Assembly: GCA_010015805.1 (NCBI GenBank)
Contig: ML978132.1
Span: 186,001 to 250,000 of the forward strand
Direction of reading: 5' to 3'
DNA: 64,000 bases
DNA from: Rhizodiscina lignyota
Taxonomy: Eukaryota; Ascomycota; Dothideomycetes; Aulographales; Rhizodiscinaceae
Every line of letters begins with the position of its first letter. Position 1 is the first letter of the stretch. Positions 40,433 to 51,793 of this stretch are shown here, piece after piece. Both the position numbers and the translations under genes were made by a program. The notes beneath the pieces are model-generated. The model was given only the letters and a program-made list of their open reading frames with translations, was not told the origin of the DNA and ran no database searches.

Positions 40433-41957
40433 TTTAAGAGAGTAGAACAAGTTGTCTGTCTGGATGCTTTCGGTCCTATCCATCCGTTGGCGACATTGAA
40501 TGTGTCTGGGAACATTTTCAAAGCGAGCACCAACCAGGTAGAATCTCCTGCAATCTGCCTGCTTTCCCCTTTCTCACACCTTGGCTCTGTCACGCCACAG
40601 CGCTGCGACAGTACCAGCAAAGCGTGCCTTCTAGACTCTAAACGACCACTTCTGACACCGTGTTCTGGATGGCTTCCCAATTCCCACTTTTTTCGATTCA
40701 GGGTGGACACTGAAAATCTCCGAAAGCAAGGAGGCTCAGCGATCGTGGTCCGTGCAATCTTGAACAGCTCAATTGGAGCACGACACGTAGTTGAAGCTAT
40801 AGGGTTGACTTTTTCCTTTTCAGTTTGGCTTCGTGCGTTCTGAGTCACAGTGGGCACATTGTACAGCATGTGGTCTTGCACTGATAATAGAGAGTTTTAT
40901 ATCAAGGGCCAGGGTATGAAAAGGAGAGTCCTAGCTTATGTCTGCCTGAAAATTGAGCAGTGGTGTCTTACGGAGGCACGAAAGAATCGAAAGGCAAAAC
41001 CTGGAAATGATTTGATTCTTGAATTGGACTCCTTGGCTGGGTCAGGTTCGAAGCAATGACGATGTTTGTCCCTTTCGAGAGTGCCATCGAGAGCTGCATC
41101 GCTCAATTGCCGACTCCGGCTGATAGCGGAGAGCTACGGAGTCTGTGTGATAACCTTAAACGGACAGGCACAAATGGTTGGCGGTTGTGCGTGCTCGCGA
41201 GTCGGCAGAGTGAGAGCTCGGTGAGGTAATGACAGGCTGCGGCATGCACGACGCGACTTAGGTACCTTAGTACCTGCCGGACGATCTCGATGGACGCGTC
41301 CAAGCAAGGCGGGACGCGCCCAACGGCGGACCAATGCTGTGCTGCCATCGCCCCACTACCACCACCCACCCATGCGGTCATCTGGCGCACTGCACTTCAG
41401 CGCGGCACACTCTGAATCCCTCCTTTCACCATCAAACTCTGCAGTCTCTCAACGCTGCATTAAGCTGCATTCACCATTGGCAACATCCTGTCGATATTGC
41501 TCCGTAACTACTGGACGATTATTGGAGATTGGATTGTGGTAAGCATCTCTCGTGCCGCCAGCAACTGCCCGGGAGCTCCGTTAGCGCCATTCTTGAAACG
41601 GCCTGTGCGCAGGCAGGCCAGGGCGCATCTCCCATATCCTCACTCTGACTTCCCCTCTCGTCCGCTGCCCTATTCACTCTTCCGTCTGCTCACTCGACTC
41701 GCAAATGACAGCTTCACCTCACGCTCGACTTGCTGTATTGCTCAACCCCAACGACCTCAGCTACGGCACTGTATCATCTCGAACGACGCGTAAACAAAGC
41801 ACCGGCATCAGCAAATCACCGCGAGCCGCCGACCGACTTCAACACTTCACACCTCCCCGACGATAACCTTTCAACACCTACAAAACGCGATTCGACGCGT
41901 CTTTTGAGCCGCCCCGACATCCGATACCGCAAAACATACAAACCGACGGCTGCCGAG
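40433..41957. promoter_or_regulatory. Long upstream region and leader of the forkhead gene
   Basis: 1.5 kb with no supported gene. The final 500 bp are CT-rich and stop-poor, with a possible 5' leader intron donor near 41540 (GTGGTAAGC). Several 100-190-codon frames on either strand (for example 40306-40881 minus) have no credible composition. Confidence 0.45.
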
Positions 41958-44204
41958 ATGGCTAGCACGCGTCGCGCCCCGACGCTCCAGATTTTTCAAG
42001 ATCCCATCATCTCTTTCGACCACTCTGAAGTCCACCAAGCCGAAGCAGCGCTCTATTCTGCACTTGGCCCCGCATCGCAGGACACAGGCATTGCTCTGAA
42101 CTCGTCATATCCGGAATCTAGTGGCCTGTCGCCCATCAAGACGTCGCGTCGATCCAGCTCACCACCTTCGCGGGCGCTTACAGAGGGCAGCCTCAACTCT
42201 GTGGTCATCCCACCACCTCAACAACACATTTTCGCGACCGATTCGCCCCAAAAGAACCCAATGGCTCCAAGATCAGCTGCAAACATGCCAAAGCTTAATC
42301 AGCCAAAGATCATGTTCTCGACTTTCCACGCAACACCGCCGGTTGACCAGGAAAACATGCGGCCGTCTTCCGCACACGGCCACAATCGGCCGCTTCCGCA
42401 ATTCTCAGACCCGCCGGTACAAGACTACAAGACGGGATCAAAGCGTCCAATGATTGACGCTGCTCCCCTTCGTGACCGCTCGAGCAAGAAGGCCAAGACT
42501 GTGCACCAGCCAGAAGAGCCTTCAGATGAGCCGATTCCAGACCCCTCCCAGATGCCTCTCGTCCTTGACGACGGTAAGAAGCCTCCATACAGCTACGCGA
42601 TGCTGATTGGCATGGCAATTCTCCGTGCATCGAACAGACGCTTGACCTTGGCACAAATCTACAAGTGGATCTCAGACACCTTCAAGTTCTACAACCCCTC
42701 GGAAGCTGGCTGGCAAAACAGCATTCGCCACAACCTGAGTCTGAACAAGGCATTCGTCAAGCAGGAGCGTCCTAAAGATGATCCGGGCAAGGGTAATTAC
42801 TGGGCCATCGAACAAGGCTACGAACGCCAGTTCTTCAAAGACAAGCCCAGTCGTCGCAACACTGCATCTGAGGGCTCTTTCGTCCAGATCCACAGCGACG
42901 CACTCCGCCCTTCTACGGCTCCCTCTTTCAGCAACATTCCATCGTCGTCGATGAAGAACATTGATTCTAGCCGGTTCCCAGAGGAGATTGAGCTCTCTTC
43001 AGATGCCACCATTCCTGCCTCTGACCCGGCCATCCACGATGGCATCGATGGAGACCGAGGCATGCCTCCACCGTCATCGCGCAACATACGCTCGTCGCCA
43101 CCTCCTGGCGAGATCAACTCCTCACCGCCTCCAATGCCGCCTGCAGCTGAGCGCGATGGAACTCCACCACCAGCTCCACGCTTTCCGTCCACAAGCCGCT
43201 CTGGCGGACGCAAGCGTAAGTTTGCTGGTCTTGGCGATAGTGGCTACTACTCGTCGATCGAATCCTCCCTTCCGCGCGGAGGCGCTAATGCTCGTGGCAC
43301 TTTCCTTCCTTCTGAGTTGGACGTGGAGCGCCCGAACATGAAGCGTGGCCGTGCTGAAGAGGAGATCGCTCGCATTCGTAGCTCTTCCTTCGACAGTCCG
43401 ACGAAGACACGTCCGGTGTTCAAGCAGCCTAGCCAGGGCCAGCTTCAGTCGTCCTCGCCTTTCCGTCCGTTCGAGGCGCCTTCGCGCACCCCACTGACAC
43501 CTCCTGTTGTCTTCAAGCGCCCAGCTAAGCCGCCACAGACGGTCTCTCCAAACACCAATCTTCGCAACCATCGCAAGCGCATCGCAGAGCTAGTCGGTTC
43601 TCCGGACAAGAGCCTCGGCGTCATGGAGGCCAGCATCTGGTCGCCTGCCCCGGCTTGGACGTCCGTCACAAATGTGAACGAGAATGCACTTGGCGGAATG
43701 GAAGACGTAGACTTGAGGAACGCTTTGAAGTACTACGAAGATGCCGAGAATGAGTTGTCTGCTGCTGCTCGTGGCTCCCCAGAGAAGCGTCCAGCTAAGC
43801 GTCCCTGCCTCGGCCGCGCGAATACGACGGCGAATATCCTTCAAGACATTACTGGATCCAGCACTGCCAATGCACGTCTTGCCCCAGCTTTCACGTCGCC
43901 AAAGCTCAACCCTGTCTTCCTCAAGTCACCCCTCCGCTTCGAGTCCCCACTTAAGGGACTCTCAACCGCGCCGCCCCTTGGCCCAAGCCCCCTACGCCCT
44001 GGTGCTTCGGAGTTCCCCGACGAGTTCTTCGGCGTGAATCTACACAGCGATGATTCTGACGAGGCCGGATTCGATATCTTGCAAGGCTTCCAGAAGATTG
44101 GTGCCGCGGCTCATTCTTCAATGCCGGCACCTGATGTACCCACCTCTGCTCCTGTAAAGGGTACCAGACCAGGTCTGGGCAGGAGCACAACCAGCCTATT
44201 CTAA
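41958..44204 (+). CDS. Forkhead transcription factor (HCM1/Sep1-like)
   Basis: 748 residues, single exon; ATG at 41958 begins the conserved MASTRRAPTLQIFQDP, while the open frame upstream starts at TTG. The forkhead DNA-binding domain is at about residues 206-300: KKPPYSYAMLIGMAILRAS, LTLAQIYKWISDTFKFY, GWQNSIRHNLSLNKAFVK and GKGNYWAIEQGYERQFF. No FHA domain precedes it, which separates it from Fkh1/2 and favours the Hcm1/Sep1 group that drives S- or M-phase gene expression. The rest is Ser/Pro-rich with many SP/TP sites, as expected for a CDK-regulated factor. Nuclear. Confidence 0.9.
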   Translation: MASTRRAPTLQIFQDPIISFDHSEVHQAEAALYSALGPASQDTGIALNSSYPESSGLSPIKTSRRSSSPPSRALTEGSLNSVVIPPPQQHIFATDSPQKNPMAPRSAANMPKLNQPKIMFSTFHATPPVDQENMRPSSAHGHNRPLPQFSDPPVQDYKTGSKRPMIDAAPLRDRSSKKAKTVHQPEEPSDEPIPDPSQMPLVLDDGKKPPYSYAMLIGMAILRASNRRLTLAQIYKWISDTFKFYNPSEAGWQNSIRHNLSLNKAFVKQERPKDDPGKGNYWAIEQGYERQFFKDKPSRRNTASEGSFVQIHSDALRPSTAPSFSNIPSSSMKNIDSSRFPEEIELSSDATIPASDPAIHDGIDGDRGMPPPSSRNIRSSPPPGEINSSPPPMPPAAERDGTPPPAPRFPSTSRSGGRKRKFAGLGDSGYYSSIESSLPRGGANARGTFLPSELDVERPNMKRGRAEEEIARIRSSSFDSPTKTRPVFKQPSQGQLQSSSPFRPFEAPSRTPLTPPVVFKRPAKPPQTVSPNTNLRNHRKRIAELVGSPDKSLGVMEASIWSPAPAWTSVTNVNENALGGMEDVDLRNALKYYEDAENELSAAARGSPEKRPAKRPCLGRANTTANILQDITGSSTANARLAPAFTSPKLNPVFLKSPLRFESPLKGLSTAPPLGPSPLRPGASEFPDEFFGVNLHSDDSDEAGFDILQGFQKIGAAAHSSMPAPDVPTSAPVKGTRPGLGRSTTSLF

Positions 44205-44780
44205 AGGCAATGCACTACGACAATGCCTTGGATCCTTGGACTTGGATCACCACTTGGAGATTGACGAGTTGACGACGGATGACTTCATGAAGATGATACC
44301 CCTGATTGACGATGTTACGATTCTCTCTTGCCGAATCGAGCTTGTCGTCGATAGGGGACTACATATGGGTTTCTTGTTCTTGTGCTTTCTTGATTTCTTG
44401 ATTTTCCTGGCGTTTTTGGCCAACACATCCTGGTCTTGATGTTGGTCTTCGGCCTGACCCGGATACACTCCTTTGAACGCTGACAGCAAACGTGTGCTGC
44501 TCCTATGCGGCAGCGATGGGTTTTATGTTAATATACGATGGGACGTTTTGCACGGGTTGAACGAAGGATTGAAGTGGATGGGACGTAATGCGACGGATAC
44601 TTTTTCTTTTTGCTCAAAATCCTGTTACGGAATCGGATGTCAATGCTAGGTCGAAATACGAAGTATATTTATTCTCAAACACTGCCGCTGAGCGCTCTAT
44701 CATGACGTGAAGATCTCTACGACGAGCTCTCATTTTCAGAACGCCTTCCATGCTGATAAAGAGTAGTGGTTGTCCAATCA
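44205..44780. other. Convergent intergenic
   Basis: 3' regions of the forkhead and HIS3 genes; nothing else supported. Short frames at 44236-44489 on both strands look random. Confidence 0.5.
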
Positions 44781-45562
44781 TTAGTACAAAACGCCCTTGG
44801 TACTCGGCTCCTCGCCCTCCCTGCCTGGTATCTTACTCGTCGCCATCCTTATCGCCACCGCCAGCGCCTTGAAAGCACTCTCCGCCCGGTGGTGGTCGTT
44901 GTCTCCACGTATACAATCTACATGCAGCGTTGTGCCAGACGCTTGCGCGAAGCTCTGCAGGCAATGCGGTATCATCTCAGTGCTCAAACTGCCTAGGAAC
45001 TCTCGCTTCAGGCCGAGGTTTATGACGGAGTAGGGGCGGTTGGAAAGGTCAATGACGGCGCGGGAGAGGGCTTCGTCGAGGGGTGCATATGCGTGTCCGA
45101 AGCGCTGCAGGCCGGTTGTGGAGGTGAGTGCGTTGCGAAACGCGGTGCCGAGCGCGAGGAAGGTGTCTTCTGCAGAGTGGTGGTCGTCGACTGGTAGGGA
45201 GCATGGAGTCAGCCATCTTGTAATTCTCTTCAAGCAATTTCTAGCTCTGAAGACAGAGGCATGTGCGCCAATTGGAACATACTGTGCAAGTCGCCCCGAC
45301 ACCTCACCCACAGACTCCAGCCCGCATGCTTGGCCAGCGCGTGGATCATGTGGTCCAAGAACCCAATCCCCGTGTCTACATCTATGTGCTGCGACTTGGA
45401 CTTCTGCGTCGCATGGCCTTTCGCATCGCCGTTCACCTGGGGCAATTGCGCCTGCAGCTTCTCGAGGTCCGGCAACTCGCCGCCATCCAGGCTCAGGCTG
45501 AGCGCAATCTTCGTCTCGTTCGTGTCACGGTTTACCGTCGCTGTTCTCCTCTGCGCGGACAT
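44781..45562 (-). CDS. HIS3: Imidazoleglycerol-phosphate dehydratase
   Basis: 229 residues from exons 45283-45562 and 44781-45190 (92-nt intron). Dehydrates IGP to imidazole-acetol phosphate, the sixth step of histidine synthesis. Family signatures are [28 protein letters not shown] across the exon junction (manganese-binding HxxH and E), and [19 protein letters not shown] near the end. The start [19 protein letters not shown] is typical. Fungal enzymes are 210-230 residues, so it is complete. It is divergent from RPC19 with 193 bp between start codons. Cytosolic. Confidence 0.95.
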
Positions 45563-45683
45563 GTTGGATTCGGGCGGAGTGTGTGCAATTGCGAGCTACC
45601 CGTAATCTACTTGCGCTCTTGGGAAAAGTTTCTTGGTGAGATGACGCTAGGCGGGAAATTCCGCGCGCCGCTTTTGGAGGCTC

Positions 45684-45691
45684 TATAAATA
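45684..45691 (+). promoter_or_regulatory. TATA box upstream of RPC19
   Basis: TATAAATA about 65 bp before the RPC19 start. A near-palindromic GC-rich motif, gcgggaaattccgc, lies just upstream around 45651-45664 and could serve both divergent genes. Confidence 0.45.
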
Positions 45692-45755
45692 TTTTCTGGG
45701 GATATTTGCGTCAGTAGTTATACGAACTCGATCGGAGAACTAAGCAACTCCCACG

Positions 45756-46361
45756 ATGGCGTCTGAAAATCAGGACATGCCAGATGCAGGTGGTCCTGTG
45801 CAAGGTCTGACTGATGCGCGCGCGCGCCAAGAGGAGGAGAGACAGGACGCCATTCTCGTGGACGACGAGCAAAAGATTCACGTAGTATGTGGCAAGGGCA
45901 TTTACTGTGGAAACTACGATGTTTTATCATGCTAAGATTTGCAAGTTACCCGGCTCAACGGACACCTCGGCATCGTTTGAGTTTCTGCACGAAGACCACA
46001 CGCTGGGGAATGCGCTACGATACATTATCACCAAGAAGTCAGTCGAGAGCCTGCCAGTGCTACTTTTTGGGATTTGTCTAACCAAGCATTGTAGTCCTGT
46101 CGTTGAGCTCTGCGCGTACTCGATCCCGCATCCCTCAGAGCCGAAGATGCACCTAAGAATCCAGACGTTCGCCGATATGGGTAAGTCTCACTCTTTCCAA
46201 AGTCTCCTCACAATTCAATACCAACACCTACTGCAGAGGACAATAACGTCTACGACGTCTTGAGAAAGGGCCTGATGGATCTCCAAGACCTGTGCGATGT
46301 CGTGACCGAAAACTTTACCACGGCACGGGACAAGTTCGTGCAGGAAAATGGATCGACTTGA
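45756..46361 (+). CDS. RPC19: RNA polymerase I/III common subunit AC19 (four exons)
   Basis: 143 residues from exons 45756-45884, 45946-46037, 46095-46180 and 46237-46361 (introns 61, 57 and 56 nt). An acidic N-terminal tail is followed by the RpoA/Rpb11 dimerisation fold: FEFLHEDHTLGNALRYII, KNPVVELCAYSIPHPSEPKM, LRIQTFAD and a C-terminal helix. AC19 pairs with AC40 in the assembly platform of Pol I and Pol III. The exact position of the first donor (GTA|GTATGT rather than CAC|GTAGTA) is a choice by consensus. Convergent with the complex I gene. Confidence 0.92.
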
Positions 46362-46489
46362 CGGTATACTACAAGGAACTCAATGCATCTTCTGGCGTAA
46401 AGGGGTCCCAGACATTGGGAATTGGTGCGGGAATTAGCCATTCGAATTCAGTATGTACAGTGTGGCTTTGGGGACTGTTCTAGATACCC

Positions 46490-47101
46490 CTAGTTCCGGG
46501 CCTGGAGAACGGTTCAGCAGGTGATCCTTTACAAATCTAAAGGATCTCTTCCTTACCTCTAAGAATCCATTGACAAAGTTGTTCGGTAATCTCGCCTTCG
46601 GGTCCTCCTCTGCCCGGAAGTACTTGAGCACATGTGTTATCTGCTTCCAGAAGTTCATCGTCTCCTGTCATAGTGTGAGCCTGTGTCCTCTTATATCCCT
46701 ATCATGCTTTATCCTGCATTACCTGGTATTCAGCGTGCGAGTGAAATAGTAAGACGTCAACGGCAGGTAGCTGCGCGACGTATCGATGCCTCTCAAACTC
46801 TTGTCGCATCTTCGTCCGGATTGTGGATACCGGGACGTTGAGTGTGTACTGTGTCTGGATCTCCGGCGCCTGGGATCATCATGTATCAGTCTCGGGCAAT
46901 ACGCTCTATCACTGCCCTTGACGTCTAGGCAGAGTCCATGAACATACCGCTCTAAGCCATTCCCGGTATGACTTGAGGACCCGCGATTTGGCGTCGGTCC
47001 AATTGACCGCTGTCTCGAGCGTTAGCGAACCTTGTGGCTCTAGAAGGACATAGAAGCTTACAAGAGCGTGTCCTCTGCGCCAAATACGTTGGATTGATCA
47101 T
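46490..47101 (-). CDS. Complex I LYR-motif subunit (NDUFA6/14.8 kDa family, five exons)
   Basis: 122 residues from exons 47062-47101, 46948-47009, 46723-46869, 46557-46664 and 46490-46501; introns are 52, 78, 58, 55 nt. The last exon is only 12 nt and supplies the terminal Ala-Arg-Asn and stop, so the protein ends NGFLEARN like family members. The LYR-type motif lies in [17 protein letters not shown]. Also typical are [33 protein letters not shown] and [12 protein letters not shown]. Family members bind the acyl carrier protein in the peripheral arm of mitochondrial NADH dehydrogenase. Divergent from BUD31 with a 256-bp shared promoter. Confidence 0.92.
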
Positions 47102-47357
47102 CTTGGGTTCGTTGTTGGGGTCACAAGAGCAAGCTCTCCGCAATGAGGTGAAGCTCATGCGGCGGAGGTATCTCGGGTGGCAAAACGTTTCCCCGATTCT
47201 CTACAAAAGTTCCATGCTTGCGGAGGCAACTACACCTACTTCATCCACGCCTCGAACAAGACTCTCAAGGTTTCAAACGCAGCTCGAAAGCTCGGCTGTA
47301 TCTTGTTTGGCTACACTAGACTGTCTCGAAGTTTGCAGATACCCAAATTCTCTCAAA

Positions 47358-47804
47358 ATGCCGCCAGTACGCACGTCACGCAACCGCAAACCCCCACCAG
47401 CCGGGTTCGAGGACATCGAAGACACGCTCCTCGAATTCGCCAACGCGATGAAAGACGCTGAGAATGCGTCGCACGAGGGCAAGAAGCGGCATGAGATGCT
47501 GGCCCCGATCTTCCAAATCACGCACCAGCGCTCGCGCTACATCTACGACCTGTACTACGAGAAGGAGGCCATCTCGAAGCAGCTGTACGACTGGCTGCTG
47601 AAGAACGGGTACGGCGACGCGAACTTAATTGCCAAGTGGAAGAAGCCCGGCTACGAGAAGTTGTGCTGCCTGAGGTGCATACAGACGAAGGAGACGAACT
47701 TCAATGCAACGTGCATCTGTCGCGTGCCGAAGGATCAGCTGAAGGAAGGGCAGGAGATTCAGTGCGTCAACTGTGCCTGTCGAGGATGTGCGTCAAGTGA
47801 TTAG
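47358..47804 (+). CDS. BUD31: Pre-mRNA splicing factor BUD31 (G10 protein)
   Basis: 148 residues, single exon. Begins MPPVRTSRNRKPPPAGFEDI and contains RSRYIYDLYYEKEAISKQLY, then the Cys-rich zinc knuckle region CCLRCIQTKETNFNATCICRVP and the invariant end CVNCACRGCASSD. Bud31 belongs to the NTC-related part of the activated spliceosome, near the U6 and 5' splice site. The upstream in-frame extension of about 108 codons is promoter sequence of the neighbouring gene, so the ATG at 47358 is the start. Confidence 0.95.
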   Translation: MPPVRTSRNRKPPPAGFEDIEDTLLEFANAMKDAENASHEGKKRHEMLAPIFQITHQRSRYIYDLYYEKEAISKQLYDWLLKNGYGDANLIAKWKKPGYEKLCCLRCIQTKETNFNATCICRVPKDQLKEGQEIQCVNCACRGCASSD

Positions 47805-48864
47805 GAGACTTTAAAGGTCCAGAAGCATTTGGTATAAGACTGGAATCGTGGGATATGCATGTGGCACGGCGTTTTGACGGATACTGGCTGGTGGGCATAC
47901 TGATGACCTGCTGAAGTCGAAAACTCGGGATAATTCATGATACCCAGGATTGCATAACTGGCATTTTGGAAACTGCAGCGTCGGCGTTGAATGGAATTCA
48001 AATCGAGGTACTGCCACGGAAGCGCAGAGTCCATGAAACATTCAGTCCAATTTCAAAAACCCTTCGTATTCTCCAATGCTGGGGAGCACGTTGGACATTG
48101 CCTCACTATAACGGCTACTCTTTTCCTACTCAGGGACGAATATATCATGGGATTACATGCTTCTGGCCGCGGATATCCTTCAGATACTAAATCCAGAAGC
48201 ACACGGTGGACCAACTTGTATTACCTTGAGTATCGACATTATTCTGTACGGATGAGCTTGGAACTTGAGGTCAGCTTGTGTTTGGTATTGTCCATCTTCC
48301 ACTCAGAGGTGGGCATTCCCTGAAGTTGGGTTACCTTGGTCACTGGCATTCTTCCGCATTGAGCGGGCATCACGACATGTTGTGTTGTATTGCGTATTTG
48401 CGGTCTTTGATGCAAAGCACAGGCAAAGGGGAGCGGAGCATTGCATGGCGAAGCCTATTTAAGATGTTTACGACAACATTCCATCGTATATGAACGGATA
48501 TCAAATATAATGCCGGTCCATCGACCATGTAGGCACTTTCATTTACATCTAGCCTTCCGCTTCCCTCTTATCTAGTGAAGCAAATCCCCGTCGAAATTTA
48601 GCCACGCTGTTTTTAGTATAGTTACATCGTCCCACCTCATGTATGACACGCATCGAGCTGTTCACCACTGACTTGTGTTTCTCGTGCGGCTCAATTTCGG
48701 CGAAGACTTTCAGCTGAACTTCTCAAACGAGACTTCTCCACTCCACGCTCGCCAATTGTGCGGTGCTCATATTCTTCGAATGTTTCTAAACTCTGAAATC
48801 ACCTCTCATTCATTCTGAATAATGTATATATCTGAAATGCCATTTCTTTGTGCGCTCTGAGACC
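47805..48864. other. Intergenic, 1 kb, nothing supported
   Basis: Between BUD31 and the first HET gene. Two overlapping minus frames of 76-77 codons at 47801-48041 are the longest and show no family features. The end is the presumed HET promoter. Confidence 0.5.
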
Positions 48865-50953
48865 ATGGCATCTCGTCTGTGTATTTATTGTCGCCAAATA
48901 CCTTTCGATGAAGACCTACAGACCGTCCGGGACAAATGTGGCTCCGATTATTGGCATGAAGACATAACCTATCCTGATCGTTGGGCGCTAGGCACTTACG
49001 AGAAAGTCCGAGAAAGGGACTGTCCCTTCTGCGAATTAGTGGTCTCCATCTGCTGGTCCAGCGTCGCTTCTTGGCTACCGGCAAAACCGCCACCACCGTC
49101 GGCGGAAATTGTAGTCAGATGGCAGAATGGCGGCTTTGTGGAACCAACATATTCGCCATTAGGCTCATATATTTGCTTGACTGGAGACGGACACAGTTCA
49201 AGAGCATACCGAGCTAGAGCAAGTCTCACTGAATGGATCGATCTCGATGATGTCCGTAGGTGGGTATCTAATTGCGACGTCAAGGATGGAGATTTCTGTT
49301 CTCCCGCGAGACATAACGCGTCTCTTCCCAAGAGTCATCAGAATATGGCTTTCAGGGTTGTCGACGTCGAGCAGATGTGTATCGTGTCCACGCGCATGCC
49401 CTGCAGGTACCTGGCATTAAGCTATGTCTGGGGAGAGCCAAACAGCAGGAGATTACTCTTGACTACAGAGAACAGAGAGTCCCTGATGCGGCCCGGCTCG
49501 CTCTCTAAGGTTCATGAACTCATCCCAGATACTATCCTGGATGCCATGACAGTAGTGCGGAGACTACATGAGCGTTATCTTTGGGTCGACAGTCTTTGCC
49601 TGATCCAAGACGACGTCCGGGAGCTAGAAGAGTCTGTGGCGATTATGGACGCCTTCTACGAGATGTCCTACCTCACAATCGTCGCTGCTAGCGGCTCCAA
49701 CGCATATGCTGGACTTCCAGGTATCCCTCCGACACCTAGAAATCCCGCTCGACTTGTCAGAGAGGTTGTGCCTGGGGTGGATTTGACCACTATTACCGAT
49801 ATGCATACATGGCTTCGACAATCGAAGTATGCTACGAGAGCCTGGACGTAAGTCATCAATGCGATGTTGTCGAGCTAAATGGGCTAATTGAAGCAGTATG
49901 CAGGAAGAGATTTTATCAAATCGGCATCTGATATTCGTTAACAACCAAGTGTTTTTCCAATGTCAGTTCGGTTTGTTTAGCGAGGCCATGAATGCCCGAG
50001 GACAAGAACTTGTCAACTTCGAGCACCCTGCGTCAATCTACGCAGGCGTCTTGCGGGATCCAGATGATGCCTCTTTCACGGATTTCTCTGTTAGCATGAT
50101 GTTGTACGGACAGCGGAATCTGACATACCAAAGCGATACCCTTCGAGCTGCACAGGGGATGCTCCGAAGATATTCACGACTGTCTGGAGCTACGCTTTTC
50201 GAAGGACTGCCGCTGCCGCTCGACCGCTCTATACTCTTCTTTAGAGACCCGAGAACTGCCAAACATACGGGTCGGCGGCGGCGAGGCTTTCCCAGTTATT
50301 CATGGACGGGCTGGGACTATGCTCCGCTCTGGGATAGCAGTCTCGAGTATCGCACTGTCGTACGCGATAGCGATACTGATAACGACAAGGGCCCTAAATA
50401 CCCTTTGCATGCATGGATATCATGGCATTGTAGGCTCGAAGACGGCACGATATCCAACGCGGAAAGCAATAAAATTTCTCCAACAATTCGTCGTGCTACG
50501 GCGGAGGAGGCTCTTAGCAAGTGCAATCAAGGATTTCAGGACATACCGATATCCATAAATGACTTCGACTTCAATTCCATCGGAGCGACACATCTCCCAT
50601 ACCCAGTCTTATGTTTCTGGACCGTTTGCATCAATCTGCGGCTCACCAACATACAGCAGCATGACGATGAGGGCGAGGCGGGCGAGAATCCGCGTAGGCG
50701 ATACAACCTCGAGGTCGTTAACGAAACCGGACAGCGCCACGGCGTGATCGATATGGATAGTACCGGGGATGATGAGTCTCAGCAAGGCAAATTTGCATTG
50801 ATCGCTGCAGTAGACGATGGCTTCTGGGCACTCCTTCTGAAGTTTGATGACAACGGAATGGCAGAGCGGCGAGGTGTCGTCAAACTGTCCAAGGATGTCT
50901 TAGAACATTCATTACCGCCTGGACCGAGATGGCGCGAAGTCATATTGGGATAG
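48865..50953 (+). CDS. HET-domain protein (two exons)
   Basis: 679 residues from exons 48865-49847 and 49897-50953 (49-nt intron). The N-terminus has zinc-ligand-like pairs (CIYCRQ, CPFCEL). The HET domain follows with its three blocks: CRYLALSYVWGEP, LHERYLWVDSLCLIQDD...MDAFYEMSYLTIVAASG, and YATRAWTMQEEILS, the last completed by splicing. HET proteins mediate vegetative incompatibility and other non-self or stress responses in filamentous ascomycetes; overexpression of the domain causes cell death. The C-terminal 300 residues are the usual variable region (SYSWTGWDYAP is a common HET-gene motif). The trigger is unknown. Confidence 0.9.
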
Positions 50954-51030
50954 GACAGAGGGTGAGAAAAAGTCTGGCAGCTGGAGGCTGGACGAGATAT
51001 AACGCGTGTGACCAAGTCTTGCATTAAAGG

Positions 51031-51190
51031 TTAGTGAAACTATATCTGAATGCTCACTTATACGTGCCTTGGAGTGTATACAATGATATCACCCCCGTTG
51101 AAAGACTTATGTTGTGTATTAGTTGTAGGGGCTATACGCAAAAGCCGCCAGCTGAATTGTAACGCCTAAAGGCGAGCTGCTCAACTTCTT
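51031..51190 (+). repeat. Isolated unit of a degenerate ~170-bp repeat
   Basis: Aligns over its length with the units at 51.8-52.3 kb. Shared landmarks are ttagtgaaac...tctgaatg, ttatacgtgccttgga, gtattagttgtaggggctat and ttgtaacgcctaaaggcgagc. Roughly 60-80% similar to the others by eye. Confidence 0.65.
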
Positions 51191-51245
51191 GCACTCCGTA
51201 CAGTGGCCGTACTTGTGGCTGCCTCGAGGAAATGACTACTGACAG

Positions 51246-51515
51246 TCATCGCAAATTCGGACCAGGCCAGCTTGATTGCGCATTCAACGTTCCGGTCTGC
51301 ACACGGCCCATGAAGCAGTCCTGGCCGCAATTGGTGCAGTAATTGCACCGCATAGCCTGGCTATTGCCTTTCTTCCAGTCTTCCCACAAATCTGCGTTAC
51401 TACCCATCTTGCAGGGCATGAACTGGCCGCCATCGAACTCTTTGGCGTAGCGTGTGGTGCAACGCACGCAAGTGGACTTGGAGCGCTCAGAACTGTTGGC
51501 ATCGGCCAAACGCAT
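51246..51515 (-). CDS. Possible Cys-rich small protein or gene fragment
   Basis: An ATG-started frame of 89 codons with seven cysteines in zinc-finger-like spacing (STCVRC, MPCK, RCNYCTNCGQDC). The same frame continues upstream without ATG and adds FCDNGCNSSAKAM, giving nine cysteines. A possible first exon at about 51620-51650 could join through a GT-AG intron to give a start, but this is speculative. No family recognised. It lies between repeat units, next to a HET gene, so it may be a fragment. Confidence 0.35.
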   Translation of the reverse strand: MRLADANSSERSKSTCVRCTTRYAKEFDGGQFMPCKMGSNADLWEDWKKGNSQAMRCNYCTNCGQDCFMGRVQTGTLNAQSSWPGPNLR

Positions 51516-51793
51516 GGCTTTCGCGCTCGAGTTGCAGCCATTGTCACAAAATGTCGAAGGGGAACTTAGGATCTGACATCTCTAGTTTTGCTCGTCGTCT
51601 CTGCTCCTACGTAACCCCACCGGCGACACACTTGCGTCCACTGCGTTCTATAGGGCACATTTGGAGGAATTGAGATGCCCCGTTCAGGCCGTTCCAAGAC
51701 ACAGCAGGAATATCCGGATGTCTAGAATATGCTTCGAGGTTGTGTGGTTTTGAATTTCTACACGCTGCTCCTTAAGGAAGCGAGACTGCCTCC

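Noticed and set aside
40306-40881. 191-codon minus frame after the NAD synthetase
   Set aside because: Partly antisense to the synthetase and low-quality composition elsewhere; no homology seen.
47801-48041. Two overlapping 76-77-codon minus frames
   Set aside because: They lie in different frames over the same DNA and neither shows conserved features.
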